A stretch of 64,000 nucleotides of DNA from the NCBI GenBank assembly GCA_030549175.1, contig JAUKUA010000005.1, positions 1,550,001 to 1,614,000 of the forward strand, in the 5' to 3' direction. The stretch comes from Lasiosphaeris hirsuta (taxonomy: Eukaryota; Ascomycota; Sordariomycetes; Sordariales; Lasiosphaeriaceae). Shown here piece after piece: positions 34,533 through 46,777 of the stretch; positions within the stretch are counted from its first letter, which is position 1, and the number at the start of each line of letters is the position of its first letter. The translations under genes and the position numbers were made by a program. Below the pieces are notes generated by a model, which had not been told where the DNA came from, made no database searches, and was given only the letters and a program-made list of their open reading frames with translations.

Positions 34533-36234
34533 AGCGGGGCACTTCTTCAACGTCACTGTTGAATCAGTGCTGAATGCCACCGATTGATTAGCTTCGGACG
34601 CGCTATATATTTTGGGTCTGTGCCGCATGCGTATCGAGCTGGCTCAGGCAAGGTTGCGTTGGAGGTATGGCTGGCAAAGAGGGGTCGGCATGCTACGCAA
34701 AAGGAAAGAGACGAACAATAGAAATCTTGGCCGGCGAGATAAAAGTGCTAACCCCCACCACCCCTTCCCTCCCAAGATTCCCTCCTGCCGTCTCTTGTTT
34801 CTCTTTCAGGGAATGCGGAACGTAACCAGGATCAGGGAGGGTTACGTTCTTGCTAAACTAGGCCGTGATCGACCACTCAAGCTTCGTCGAAAGCTAGGGC
34901 CTTCACTACCATCGAGGATTCGGTGCAAGGCTTCCATTTTCCGCTGTGTTTTGTGCGTGTCTTGCTCCTCCCTCGCTCTTCCGGATCGCTTGCTTGCGTC
35001 CTGCACTCGCACGCATTTGGTCTGTTCCACGGCTTTCTGCCGCCGAATCTCGTTGCGCCGTGCTCGGTCGACTGCGCATAGCTCATAGGGTAGGGCAGAC
35101 CCAGCCAGAAGCATGCAATCTACACGACGGGCATACTGGATGCCGGGCATGGTGGTATGGGAATTTGCTCTCTCCCTTGTCCCTGGGGAAGTAACTGACG
35201 CCGACGATAATGATGGGCTGCCACTCGCACCAGACCGAACAACACCCCACCATCACAGTAGTACCTGCGTACAGCAGCAGCCCGTCAGCCCTCGGTGCCT
35301 TTCAATGGCTACCAGTGCTCTAGGACACTGCTGGCGCGACGAATAGCATGTCTCTTTGCTGGCTGCCATCCGCATACCGCCTTTTTTCCCCGCCACGAAA
35401 GCAGCCCGGCTGCGTACGTCGTAAACTCGCAGCGGGGGTGACGAGGCATGGCGTGTCTGAAACACTTGCATCATATGGCAGAACTCATCCAAAGATCGAG
35501 TGTTTCTCAAGTATCATGCCAAGCAAGAGCCTGAGCCTTACGTGTCGTTTATGTAATAATACTGCTGCTGGTTCCGAAACTTTTGCGCCCAGTTTTCCAA
35601 GATGTGCCGCTTCTGCGATGATGATCGGATCCCCTGATCCAGTTTTTTTCAACCAGGAGGAAAAAAGGCATTGCGAGAGCGCTGTGGACGGAATATTCCA
35701 GAGAAGAGGATTTATGAAGTGTAATGCGATGAAAAATGTTTCAGGAAGTCGCCCTATGGGTTACGTCCTTGAGCTAAAATAGTTCACAAGCAAGTGGAGG
35801 TTGGCGAGGCTAAGGCCGGATGATGGCGCAATTGCGTGGGTCCCGCGCTTGCAGACCTCGTCGGCGCTGGTGCGCGCTAGTCTGACGCGAAGGGAGGTTT
35901 GGACGGACTCGGTCCAACCCAACCAATCCTTTCCCATCTCCGAGTTGATGCGACTTGAAGGAGCCGGCCCTCGGGGCTTGCCATCGCGGAAGGAAAAGGA
36001 TGAGGGCAGTGCGAAGCGGGTTGAAGTTTCGAACCTTTCCAGAATTCTGGCTGGGCTGGGAGCCAGCTGTTGTCAAGAAGACTCAGTTAGGGCCGTCGTT
36101 CCCCGGCTCTGATCTCCCCATATTCTGGAGCGGCGAGTCGGGCACTGCGTAAGTCAACAACAGGTGGCATGCCTGGGGAGGGGCCAGGGAATCGCCACGT
36201 GTGCCCTGGAAATATCTGCCCGGGCTATAACAGC

Positions 36235-36245
36235 GGGGGGGGGGG
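36235..36245. repeat. G11 homopolymer
   Basis: Eleven consecutive G on the plus strand in the gene-poor region. Together with the other G/C runs it marks sites where read-out of length may be unreliable. Confidence 0.85.
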
Positions 36246-38400
36246 CGCCTCGGTTGAAGTTCAGTGGACAGTGACGGGAGCTGCACGGTGTGACAGACAG
36301 CCTTCTCCAAGTTGTCGATGACGGGGTTATGCCGATGACTTGAACGCTAAGCCAGCAGCTTTCACACGGTTTCTTTCTGCGAGGATCTGGTGTCGTAGTT
36401 GTGATCCGCCGTCGCTAACTCGATCGAGCCTCCCGTCCGCAGTAGGCAGCCAAGAAAGTAAATATGCCCATGAGAGGGTAATCATGAGCAGCAGCGCAAG
36501 GACAATCAAACTCGCGGGCGAACCGTGCGGAGTTGAAGCGTCGCTCACATCAGGGTAATTAGACGACCGAAATGCTGCTTGCCAAACACGTCTCCAGCCG
36601 GCACCATTGAAGGAGGGCTGTAATGTCCGCGCCACCGCTCAACGTGAGGGGACGCCAGGAGTAAATTTGATGCAGCCCTTTCAGATTGTCGCGACTGAAG
36701 ACCAGTGTGTGCTGACTAGTGTGTATGTACTTATCGTCACAACTAATGGCGAGATGTCCTGCCGTCATGCCTTGGAGGAACTCGACGCTCTTCAACTTGC
36801 AACAGAGAATTAGCTCCAGATAGTATGGGACCTGGTGTGGTCGCAGCGGGTGGCTAGCGGTAGCGATACCTTAGTGGACCAATGTTATTCCACCAAGAGG
36901 AGCCTGAAGAAAAGGAGTGCTGCAAGCAAAAGGGTCGCCATCAACCGTTAGGTCCCTGACCGTCCCGAATGCGACTCTGTCTAGATAGGTTGGTCAGCAA
37001 CGGGGCGTGCCTGCAGACTTGCTGGCCAGATTTGCTGGTACACTGTTACAGCAGGCGCTGGGTTCACTCTCGGATATAGGAGCCACATCGACACAGGTCG
37101 CCCTCCTGTTCCATGCAGTTTGCGGCCCTGGGTCTCCTGATTGGGGGTTTCTGCCTTAAGGTACGAAATGGGGCCCTTGGGCACGACAAAGAGGGATAGC
37201 CTTGCCGTTGTTGATGGAGAGGGGCTGCGCATCGGTAGGCGCAACAAACCCGCCGCTGTACTTGCACATTGTGCTGCCCGCCGAGTAAAGTGCGAAAGAT
37301 GCAATACTACAATAACCGGCACGATTAGCACGCAATACGAGCATAGAGGAAGACGCCGAGAGCCCGATGCGTCGGTGAGGGTCAAGTGCCTTTAAGAAGA
37401 CAAACACCAACTTGCGAGCCTCGCGAATTCTCTTTGCCCATTTCCCCAAGCATCCTGGTCTCCGGCGGGGCTAGGAACGGACGGCTTCGATGCCGTGAGC
37501 CCGGCTGAGGCAGCGCTCGCGAGAGGCCGATTGCGTCAAGTTTGCTTGCTTGCTTTCTACGTGCTCGGCGGTGCGAGCAGAGGTCAGAGACGGGACCTTT
37601 TGGCAGTGAGACTGAGACTCGGGACGGCTCAGCCTGCACGAAGATCCAAATTAATTAACTGCCCCGGACTCCCCAATTATTTGGTGTGGAGAGCGTAGTG
37701 GGAAACTTGTTACTGTCCCCACGCTCACTCGCGGCGGCGCAGCCAGAGACACAGGCGGCTGCATTCTCCTGGTACATCCTCCTTGGTACGGCGACATTTT
37801 GGTTGCAGCACGGAACCCTGTTAGCGTGTCCTAGAGTCAATGCCATCCCATGACGCGGCCGTCCAATCGCCAGGCCAGCTTGGCATGCTCCGTCAACATG
37901 CTCCTGAAAAGTGGCAGCAACTGATCGAATCTACACTACGATGAAAGAATTGCATGTCTTGGAGCCTAGGCTGTCGTAGAATTCATGATCCAGGCGAGCG
38001 ACAATGCGCAAAAGGAGTTGAAGGGAGAGGAGCATTTGCTGCATAGTGAGCCTGGGTTGTTGTGGCCTGGGCTCTCAATGATCAAATTGCGAGCGAAAGT
38101 GGCAGGATGTCCGGTGTGTCGGTGTCGGTTGGTGTTTTGTCCCTCGCCCGTTGGGGGGTTGCAGAAAAAACAACCAAATGCCCGACGGAATCGCGTCCTC
38201 GTACGGTGAGGTACGCAGTGTTATTACAGGTACCACTGTAAGCCATGGACGGCCTGCTCTAGCGGGTTTAGCGGGCGGAGGTGCAGTGGTGCGTGTCTGT
38301 TCTGGCTGCGTCCATCCATGTCTTGGATTTGGCCGTAGCCCGATTCGACGGCAAGTGGTACCGGTGGTCCCTGACTCTCCCGGGGGGTTCGCGTTCTGGC

Positions 38401-39551
38401 GTGCACCACCGTTGCCCTGTCCTTCTGAAGCCGGCCAGCTAGCCTGCCTTGCCCAGCCCAGTAGCCTATGGAGAGCGCAGTCCAGCAAGGAGAGACCAAA
38501 CCACAATCAATTCTTCCCCAGGACCGATCTCACCGGCTTCCTCCTCACTCCTGATTTCCAATCTCATCATTCTTTCTCTCTCTCTTCTCTCCCCCTCTGC
38601 GTGCTCGGCCCCGATTCGACTCACCCCTCCGATTGCCGTCGCCAGAGAGACCTGCCGAGTGCTTTTGACGCCTCTTTCCCAGCACCAACGCCGTGTCTCG
38701 CCTGTCTCTGTGTGGCCTTGGGACGCCCCTTCTTTTCGATTCTCTCCTCCGTTGCCTCCCCGTAGAATTTTGTCTTGTCACGGCTCTTCCCTCGCTCGTC
38801 TCGTCTCGACTTTACTTGTCCCATCTTGTACGTTTTTGTATCGCTTGCGAGGACGTCAATCTCACCGAAGACCGCCCAGCACAGGGTCTTCCCTTGGCGA
38901 CGACCCAAACTGTTCCGTGTTTTTTTCTTCTTTTCAACCTCAAGCACGAACGCCTGGTCCTTCCCATGTTCTCGCCTCGATAGCGATCGATTTTCATGGC
39001 ATTGCCCGCTTAATCCCGCCCTCAGGTGCTCAATCCAACGAGTCGTGATAGACCCGCCGTCGCAAGTCAAGACAGTTCACGGTGATAGTGGGCTGCTTGG
39101 AGGAAACGAACAACACCTCTCATATCCTTCCCTTGGCCGCAGGCGTCCTTCTATTCTATAAGGTGACGGTCGTTAAATCTTGGAAACAATTCCTATTGCC
39201 TTGCTGTGAAAGGCTTGACCTCACTGGCTGTCATCCGTTGTGATTGGCAAGTAAGTTCCAACTCCCTCTCCCAAGCACTGCCACACGTCAGCTTTAGAAA
39301 CATCAAATACGGAGCCAGTCGTCAATCAATTCTTTTTTGGTGGACGGCCCCAAGCCACTCTAGTCCTACCAGTCGATCTTGATGCAGTTTGCTGACCCTA
39401 TACCCCATCTAGAAGCACTCCCTAGCTGGAGTTCTCCTTAATACTCTCGTTGAAGCCAGCAATCTCCTTGTCCACCCTTTTAAGTGCATTGAGCATCTCC
39501 ACATCACCGTCATAACAGAGCTAAATCCAATTCGCCGGCGACTATTCGATC
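38401..39551. promoter_or_regulatory. CT-rich promoter/leader of BNI4-like gene
   Basis: From about 38560 to 38960 the plus strand is strongly pyrimidine-rich, with long CT runs, as in many fungal core promoters just upstream of transcription starts. This suggests a long leader for the gene starting at 39552, with a leader intron near 39251-39412. Open frames here are compositional. Confidence 0.5.
39251..39412 (+). other. Putative 5'UTR intron of BNI4-like gene
   Basis: A GTAAGT donor starts at 39251. A GCTGACC branch motif at about 39391 is followed by a CATCTAG acceptor ending at 39412. All three elements match introns elsewhere in the window. It lies 140 bp before the ATG, so it would be a leader intron. 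Confidence 0.5.
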
Positions 39552-42332
39552 ATGGCGGCCTTGGTACAAGGATACCCTCAGCAATCTGGAACGGTAACAA
39601 TGCTTCAGACCCGACCGACATCCGCCTCGGGCATGCTCCAGGCTTCGCAGACCCAGTCTAATGGACAATATGGGCATGGTAACTCGCAGCATCGACACAG
39701 TATACACGGGGTAGGAACGCCCATGGTCTATCGAGGAAGTTCTGGTCCCGTGCAACCATATGCTTTTACATCAACGCCGAGCCTCGGTCAAGGCGCACCC
39801 TGGCAGCAACTCAGCACGTTTCGGACGAACTCAGCACCATCCGTTGCAACAGTTCAGCAATTTGATTATAATCAGGTGCCAGCAACTCGCCCACGGTATT
39901 CTGCCAGTCTTTCGATGACAAACTTGCCCAGCACAGCGACTGTCAATCCACAACACCCCCAGCAAGGCGTGAGTTCTAGGGATGACTCGTCGCTTCCCGC
40001 AGCAGGCAGCCGGAGACCTGCTACAACGCCTCGATCACCTTCGCAGTTATCACAACCATCACTTGCGCCAGCGGCCCCGATTAGGATATCGCCCGAGAGG
40101 TATAGGCGGACAGCGCTGCGTGGTTCTGACTCGACAGGCTCAGGGCCCGGTCAACAACAGCCGTATGGGCGAATTCCAGCTCCACCGTCTGGCACAGGGA
40201 TGGCGGCCGTTGGCCAGAATTACAGTTCCCGGATTGTGCCGGAGCAGAAAAACAGCATGGCTCGGAATCCGCAAGCTACACTGAGTAGGCCAAACAGTTC
40301 GCTCGCGTCACCGTCTGGGTCAGCGGTCGATGACATGCAGCTCCCTCGTGGCTATCCTCAGGGAGATGTCAAGAGGTTTCGGAGGCGCAGCATGCCCGCA
40401 TTGGATTCTGCCGGTGTCCCCCAACCCCTGACCCCACCCGAAGTTAAGCAGCCGGGTGAATCGACTCGCCTGGAACAATCTGCCCGCCCGAAGAGTGCAG
40501 GGCCGGAATATAACCCTGCTAAGGCTGCTAACAGGTTGTCTGTTGATGGTGGTGTTCGTGTCGTCCATGTTCGCACGACCAGTACGGATAGCCGGTCATC
40601 GGGTCGAAGTGCTGGGAGCAATTCGCGACCCTCGTCTGTAAGTGCACCCGGTTATTTTTTTGCGTTACTTTGTTGATGCTTTGTCGGTGTTTCCAATCAC
40701 ATGCAAACAGTCTTGTTGCTTCAGAGTCAAAATGCTGACAGAAAGTTTTTTTCGCGCTGCTCTAGTCTGCCAACCGCAACGCCAATGTGTCAAACCCCAC
40801 CGGAAACCCCGCCTCGCTCTCTGTCCAGCCTGATCAAGCCAACAGTGGCCCCGACTATCCCCGGCTGGTCAACATCCCCCCACGAAGTTCCTCCTCCGAT
40901 GCCGCCAACACGAAGCGCGTCGCCAACCCGTCCCCCCTCTCGCAACCGGTGGCAATGGATAAGGAGGCAGAGAATGACCAGTCTGCCGACACACCTGGTC
41001 CCGTTCCTTCATCCCCTATAAAGGTTGCATCTCCTTCACGAGTCGAGAGCCCGGCAGTCCGGCAGTTGTCCGCCATCAAGGATGGGGGAAGCAGGTCGAG
41101 AAGCAAGACATCGAGGCTTCGACGAGCCTTCTCGTTTGGCAGTGCCGCGGAGTTCCGGAAGGCTGGACCTGACAATGAGGTCGCGGACAATAGCCAGACG
41201 AATGCTCCCGGGAAGCTGCACAAAGAGCGGGATCCCGAGGAGGCCTATATTGCCGAGCAGGCCCGGATTGCCCAACAACAGGAAGAGGGCGGCATTGGAA
41301 GCAACATCTACTCTGGCGGCAGAATCTTCTCCAGCTCAACGGACAACATCTCGATATCATCTACTGCCTCCTCAGCTTCGATTATGATTCGCAAGATGGG
41401 GCGTGGCGTAAAGAAGGGCACGAGATCGCTTGTCGGACTTTTCCGACCAAAGTCAGTCATTGGAGCGCCAGCTGCTGATGCAAAACTGCCAGAGGCGTCG
41501 CAGGCCGCGGTGTCTATGATCAACGTTGAGGCCGAGCGGGAACTGGTGAATGTAAACCCCGATCCCCATACGCAAAACGGAGGTGGGACAGGGTTTCCCC
41601 ACTTGGAGAGGAACTCGATTGATGCTGCCCAAGCCCCGAGCAGCATATCCGAGCGCCTAGGCAGTTCGGGAACCGACAACTCAGCCTCGAGGAAGAGCAT
41701 TGTCGGCGGCGAGAAGGAAAGGGCCGAAGTCCTTGCTGCTGTTCGCAAAGGAATTCTCAAGCGTAAGCCTCTGAAAGCCTCTGTTCAAACCACGACTAAC
41801 CGTTTTGACAATAGACACTAGCGGATCCTCGACACCGTCACCTCGGCCATCAGAGAGCAGAGCGCCCGTACCTGCTTTTGATACGCCCAGTGCTCCCACG
41901 GTGAACGACTCGCCTAACTCCAGCGCCCCCAGTACCCCCAACGACGAATCGCATGGTCATAGGCGAAACGGTACGGTTACGATTGGAAGTGAGGACTATT
42001 TCGTGTCGGCTCTTCGGCTTCGACAGGACACTAAGAGCGCCCCGGGCACCCCGAACGGAACGATGAAGCGCAACGCGACGTTTAGTCCCCGGCTTATCTT
42101 CCACGACACGTGGCCAAGCCAAGAGTATGATCGCCGGGGCGACATTGCCACGTGCAACCGCCTGACGCCGATGCTGGCGCAACAAATCAAGGAAGAACTC
42201 AACACGTTCAAGATGGTAAATATACACTCTTGTATGACCCCGGTGTCTTGTCAGCACGATGCTTAAGCTTTTGTTTTGCAACAGGAGATGGAGGTTCATG
42301 AGAACTCGAAGATTTATACGCACTTCTTCTAA
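39552..42332 (+). CDS. bni4: BNI4-like protein (PP1 targeting, chitin synthesis)
   Basis: Scaffold protein related to yeast Bni4, which brings PP1 (Glc7) and chitin synthase III to the septum or bud neck. Exons: 39552-40637, 40766-41762, 41815-42215 and 42285-42332; introns 128, 52 and 69 nt; product 843 residues. Most of it is disordered, rich in Ser, Pro and Gln, with a basic patch (KTSRLRRAFSF) and IRKMGRGVKKGTRSLVGLF in the middle. Family identity rests on the conserved last 60 residues, from FSPRLIFHDTWPSQEYDRR through IATCNRLTPMLAQQIKEELN to MEVHENSKIYTHFF, completed only when the last 48-nt exon is joined. The PP1-docking V-x-F of yeast Bni4, as I recall its position, aligns with A782-T-F784 here, so the Val is missing. 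The PP1 gene is in the same window. Middle-region function is unknown. Confidence 0.85.
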
Positions 42333-43656
42333 ACCAAGACACTGGTCTTCGCCACATCTCGGCTCGTTTCATTTCATACGGGCTCTTCGGCAACCCGACG
42401 TGTATTTGACCAGGATTTACCTTTTTTGGGGGCGTTCAGGAGCAGCATAGTACACGGTGTCAAGGCGTTCTCTAACCGATCTTGACAACTTTGTGTCTGG
42501 AATCTGGTAGAGCAACTTAATTTCGGGCAGGCACTACAATTGGCGGTGCGTCGCGTTATCGGTCACAACTCAGCGCCAAGGACCGGGCGAAACTGGGTGA
42601 AGGGGCGAATGTTGATAGCGGAGAGCAGGGAAGAGGAAATGGTGAGAGCCGCTTTTTCATCAGACGAGAATAGCGGAAGTGGAGAGCATGAAGACATGAG
42701 CATTGGGAAGATACTATGCAAAATTCCCTCTTCCCAGCGTAGGCAATCAGCTGTTTTTTTTTTCCGGACTCGGCATGGTTTTTGAAGAAAACAGGCAACA
42801 GCACCGAAAAGAGACCAACTTGGAGCGGTTTACGTCTTTTTTTTTTTTTTTTTTTGTCAAGTCAGTAAAGCGAAAAGTTTGGTCAGAGTGTACGTTGCAG
42901 TGGTCAGAATGGCCTAGGCAATGTTTGGAGGTAAGGTTGCAGGTGGCTTAATGCGTCGTTGTTTCCTTTTTGATTCATGAGCCTAGGTAGTTAGTTTCGA
43001 TGTTGTCAGTCCGGTTTAGCAGCGAAGAGGGTTCTCACAACATAGGCTCCCAGACCAATCAATCAATATGGACTTGGTCCAATCAGCGTAGCATGTTGTG
43101 ACTCCGTTGGGAGGCTCTTTGGATCTCGGGGCTATGGATGGTTCTACTGCAGTCCCGTTGAAGCGCGCAGTACGCTAAGACTGTGGTTACGAGGTTTGAT
43201 CAATTCACTTAGCGGTTTTTAGCCTGTCGAGGCATGACGTGCATTTCTGTCAATCCACTTGGGCATTACGAGGGCGGTAGTAGGTTAGCGGTGGAGATGG
43301 GCACGATAACGAGTGCTGCGGGCTGCAGGCTGGAATCGATAGTCGCAGTCGGCATGGGAAACCTCTGTTAGTCATTACATCATCCCGCTAAAGCGGGACC
43401 CAATCAGCTACGGTTTTGGTCCTAGACAATTGTCAGCCTTGCTGAGAAGGCCAGTGATTTTTTTCTTTGGCTGCTTCCGACTTGTTCCCAAGTTCCGGGA
43501 GCAACTTAGCAAGTAGCTGAGAAAGGTTGACGGCGAGCTCTCGTCGCAACCGCCCCACCAACGTCAAATATTCTGCCGTCCGCCTTTGCCCGACGGATCT
43601 CGCCAGCCTGGGCAGTCCGCGCGCAACCATTGCGACACATAGAATCAATCTTCACA
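42333..43656. other. Intergenic: between BNI4-like and DUS1
   Basis: About 1.3 kb with no gene seen. A T19 run lies at 42837-42855. The last 150 bp are the DUS1 leader. Confidence 0.6.
42837..42855. repeat. T19 homopolymer
   Basis: Nineteen consecutive T on the plus strand, about 500 bp after the BNI4-like stop. No small RNA gene is recognised upstream of it, so calling it a Pol III terminator is not justified. Confidence 0.9.
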
Positions 43657-45501
43657 ATGGCAACCACGCCAGCGACAACCGAGGCGGCGCCCACGATGCC
43701 CACGATGCCCACCATTCCCAGTATGCCCACAATGTCCCCTATGGCGCCAAACGCAGCGGTGAACGGAACCTCGACCAAGAAGAAGCTGCACGGCCGTGCA
43801 TTCTACGAAAGCATAGGGAGCCCAAAGTACATCCTAGCGCCCATGGTCGATCAGTCGGAATTTGTGAGTGGCCGAACGGGCAGCCTTGCACCGATATTCC
43901 CCCACTAACCCCTGCCGCTCCACTAGGCCTGGCGCATGCTGTCACGATCCTTCCTTCCCCAAGACCAACGGACTACCGTCCTCGCATACACACCCATGTT
44001 CCATGCGCGTCTGTTCGCCGAGACGCAGAAATACCGCGACCAGCACTTCCAGCCGACGCGCGAAGTCTTCGACGGCCAGCTCCCCGAGCCCGGCGAGCCG
44101 CCTTTGACGCCATGGCTTGACGGCAACCCGGCCATCGATCGCCCACTCTTTGTACAGTTCTGCGCCAACGAGGCCGAGACCCTGCTCGAAGCGGCCCGGT
44201 TCGTCGTCCCATACTGCGATGCTGTTGACCTCAACCTCGGCTGCCCCCAGGGCATTGCGCGCAAGGGCTTCTACGGAGCCTTCCTCCAGGAGAAGCAAGA
44301 CCTCATCTATGAGTTGATCAACACCCTTCATCGAGAACTGCCTGTGCCCGTCACTGCCAAGATTCGCATCCTCGACACCAAAGAGGCGACGCTAGAATAT
44401 GCGCAAAACGTGCTGCGCGCCGGCGCAAGCATCCTGACCGTCCACGGCAGACGCCGCGAGCAAAAGGGCCACCTAACGGGGCTGGCAGACTGGGAGTACA
44501 TTCGCTACCTTCGCGAGCAGCTGCCGTCCGAGACCGTGCTTTTCGCGAACGGAAATATTCTCGAGCACGGCGACATTGACAAATGCATTGCAGCAACGGG
44601 TGTTGACGGTGTCATGAGCGCCGAGGGCAACCTCAGCGATCCCGGCATCTTTGCGGCGCCGCCACCTGTTGGTCAGGAGGGGCGCGAGTACTGGCGCGGT
44701 AAGGACGGAAAGGGCGGCTGGCGTGTCGACGCCGTGTTCCGGCGGTACATGGACATTGTCCACTCTTACGCACGCGGCACGTTGCTGGCGAAACGCAGGG
44801 AGCTATTCGTCCCTGGAGATGACACTGCATGGCTCGACGCTGTGGCTGAGGCCGAAAGACGGAAAGAAAAAGAGGATGCCAAGGGTCGCCCACCCAAGCG
44901 GCCGCGCAGGGACGATGCGCCCCCCAAGAAATTCGACGACGACCGCTCGCCAAATATCGCCGGCATGCAAGCGCACCTATTCCACCTACTACGCCACTTT
45001 GTCACCAGGCACACAGATGTGCGCGACGCCCTTGCCCGTGCCCGCCTCGGCGATATACCCACCTTCGAAGCCATCCTGTCCATGGTTGAGCGCAAGGTAG
45101 CCGAGGGCTTGATTGAGTATGAGCGCACCAGTGGAAAGAGCATCGAGGAGTACCTTCACGTCCCCAGTGCGGGTGTTGGTGTCGATGAGAACGACCCGGA
45201 GAGCTCTGTCCGCACCGTCCGTGAGTGCAAGCGCCCGTGGTGGGTTGTCCAACCCATCGTCCGGCCGTTGCCTAAGGAGGCCCTAGCCAAGGGCGCGATA
45301 AGGGACTCCAAGAAGGTCAGGAAACAGAAGGAGAAGGAGGAAGCGGAAGCAGCTGCTGGCGCCGCCGTTACAGCTAATACACCTCTAGCGGCCGCTGTTG
45401 CGAAGGTAGCAGAGGTGGTGGATCAGAATGGGTCCGGAGACCTTGTGAAGGATGTTGAGATGAAGACGAACTTTCCTTCCAGTGACTTGGTCAGCGGGTG
45501 A
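43657..45501 (+). CDS. dus1: tRNA-dihydrouridine synthase 1 (DUS1)
   Basis: FMN enzyme that reduces uridines 16 and 17 in the D-loop of tRNAs, using NADPH. Exon 1 is 43657-43863 and exon 2 is 43927-45501, with a 63-nt GTGAGT...CTAG intron; product 593 residues. The N-terminus has a run of P-T-M type triplets (residues 12-29). The TIM barrel starts at YILAPMVDQSE with AWRML after the splice site, which is the FMN-binding loop. The catalytic Cys is C175 in LNLGCPQGIARKGFYGA. VTAKIRI, LTVHGRRREQKG, VLFANGNI and GVDGVMSAEGN follow in the usual order. From about residue 380 comes the C-terminal helical domain, with a Lys/Glu-rich insertion (ERRKEKEDAKGRPPKRPRRD) and a low-complexity end. It is convergent with CWC22. 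Identity is strong; the number of alternative internal starts in the PTM run is a small doubt. Confidence 0.95.
43690..43743 (+). repeat. 9-bp minisatellite encoding P-T-M triplets in DUS1
   Basis: Six degenerate 9-bp units code for PTM PTM PTI PSM PTM SPM in the DUS1 N-terminus. It keeps frame, so it can expand or contract without breaking the gene, and it supplies several in-frame ATG codons. Confidence 0.8.
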
Positions 45502-46777
45502 AGGCCATGGCCAGCTGGTGGAGCTCATCCGTGTCGCGACTAGCACAGCTACCGGCTCTTGGTGAAAGCAGTTGCCCTCAAGATCGGGCGCGCCTTCGAC
45601 GAAGTCATGGAAATTTTGACGCCAAGATTTTGGCTATGACGAATCCTATCTGTGTCAGAAGAAGCGCCGTTGTCGGTTAGTGTCGGTTGGGCTCAATGCT
45701 TGGATCTTGGAAAAGTTGGTCGCTTTTTCGTTGGTCCATCCGGCTTGGGGATACCGCATAGTAGATACCCATAGACGTAGACGTATTTGACTATATGCGC
45801 GTGGCTTTCTCTTGCAGACATTGGATAGACCGATGATGATAAACAATCAAAACAAAGCAGTCCTGGCTCGGTGGCTCTTGTTAATGAGATGTCTTGTCAT
45901 TTGAGATAAATCGAATCCAGGGGGTGGTGGGGAGGGGCCGTGGCAGCGAAGATGCCCAAGCTAGAAACCAATGGAGATATGGAACGCCAGAAAATGGCCC
46001 GCCACCGCATTCCGGTGCCAAGCTCACCGGGTAGCCACAATCACCTGGAGAGGCTGGGAGGGTTAGTAGCTCGAGGACCGTGTGGCCCGGCCATGGGGAG
46101 CTGTTCGTGGCGGAGAAGTCGAGGCCGTGGAGAAAACTAACACGAGGTTGGCCTTCTTAGATGGATTCTCATGCGCACTCTATCCGTTACTTGCAACTTG
46201 TGAGTGAAGCCGCTCACCTAGTGTCATTGCGGCAAATATTAGACGAGGGCCAGCGTTTGCATAAAGGTTGAGTTTTGCTGGAGCTCGACGCGCTTACCAA
46301 GGATAGGGGGGGTAAACAAGGCCTTCTTCTTGTATATTTTAGCCAGCGGTGAAAGGACGGATGTCATCTCGTTCGGCCAATAAGGGTAGCCTTACAAAAA
46401 AACTCGAAGAGTGGGTTTTATGAATGTGTCCCAAGAAAATGGCTCTGATTCCGTCATAAATGCTGCACCATGTTTCTCATTCTGGATGCATCCTCAGCCA
46501 TGCTTTCGTCCTTCTCGCGCCAATGGATCCTAAAAATACACAACCGCCCGCCCACCCTCTTGAATGGGCCTGGAACCAAGACTATCATACCACACGGCCT
46601 CGTCCCAAGCGCCGTCCTGCGACTCGCCCAACCCTAGTACTCTGCTTTGACAAACACCTCCTCAGCCACCTGGCTCGACCTTTACATCTTCACCCAGGTC
46701 CCTCTTCCCTCCTCTCTTCCCCTCTCTACACCAACATCCACACCCCTAGACAAAGACCTAGACCGAGACGGAAGCCC
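45502..46777. other. Intergenic: convergent 3' ends of DUS1 and CWC22
   Basis: About 1.3 kb between facing stop codons. No gene is seen. Frames at 46460-46924 (+) lie mostly antisense to the CWC22 RS tail or its 3' region and are compositional. Confidence 0.6.

Larger units (their letters stand above)
32981..38400. other. Long gene-poor stretch
   Basis: About 5.4 kb in which I can support no gene on either strand. Open frames reach about 158 codons (34612-35088, +), but none has a domain, signal peptide or plausible splice pattern. It is not strikingly AT-rich, so strong RIP decay of a transposon is not evident. It contains GGGTAAC twice in tandem near 33053-33067, a perfect 8-bp-arm hairpin at 34500-34532 and a G11 run at 36235-36245. 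A non-coding RNA gene, a diverged repeat or lineage-specific small genes cannot be excluded. Confidence 0.5.

Noticed and set aside
36327..36635. Minus-strand frame with a convincing hydrophobic segment (SLIVLALLLMITLSWAYLLSWL)
   Set aside because: No ATG at its start, no family match and no neighbouring exon found. A small orphan membrane protein is possible but not supportable.
32981..38400. RIP-degraded transposon
   Set aside because: The stretch is not visibly AT-rich or enriched in TpA, so strong RIP is not evident by eye; a RIP index calculation would settle it.
42837..42855. T19 run as a Pol III terminator
   Set aside because: No tRNA, 5S or other Pol III gene with A and B boxes is seen upstream.
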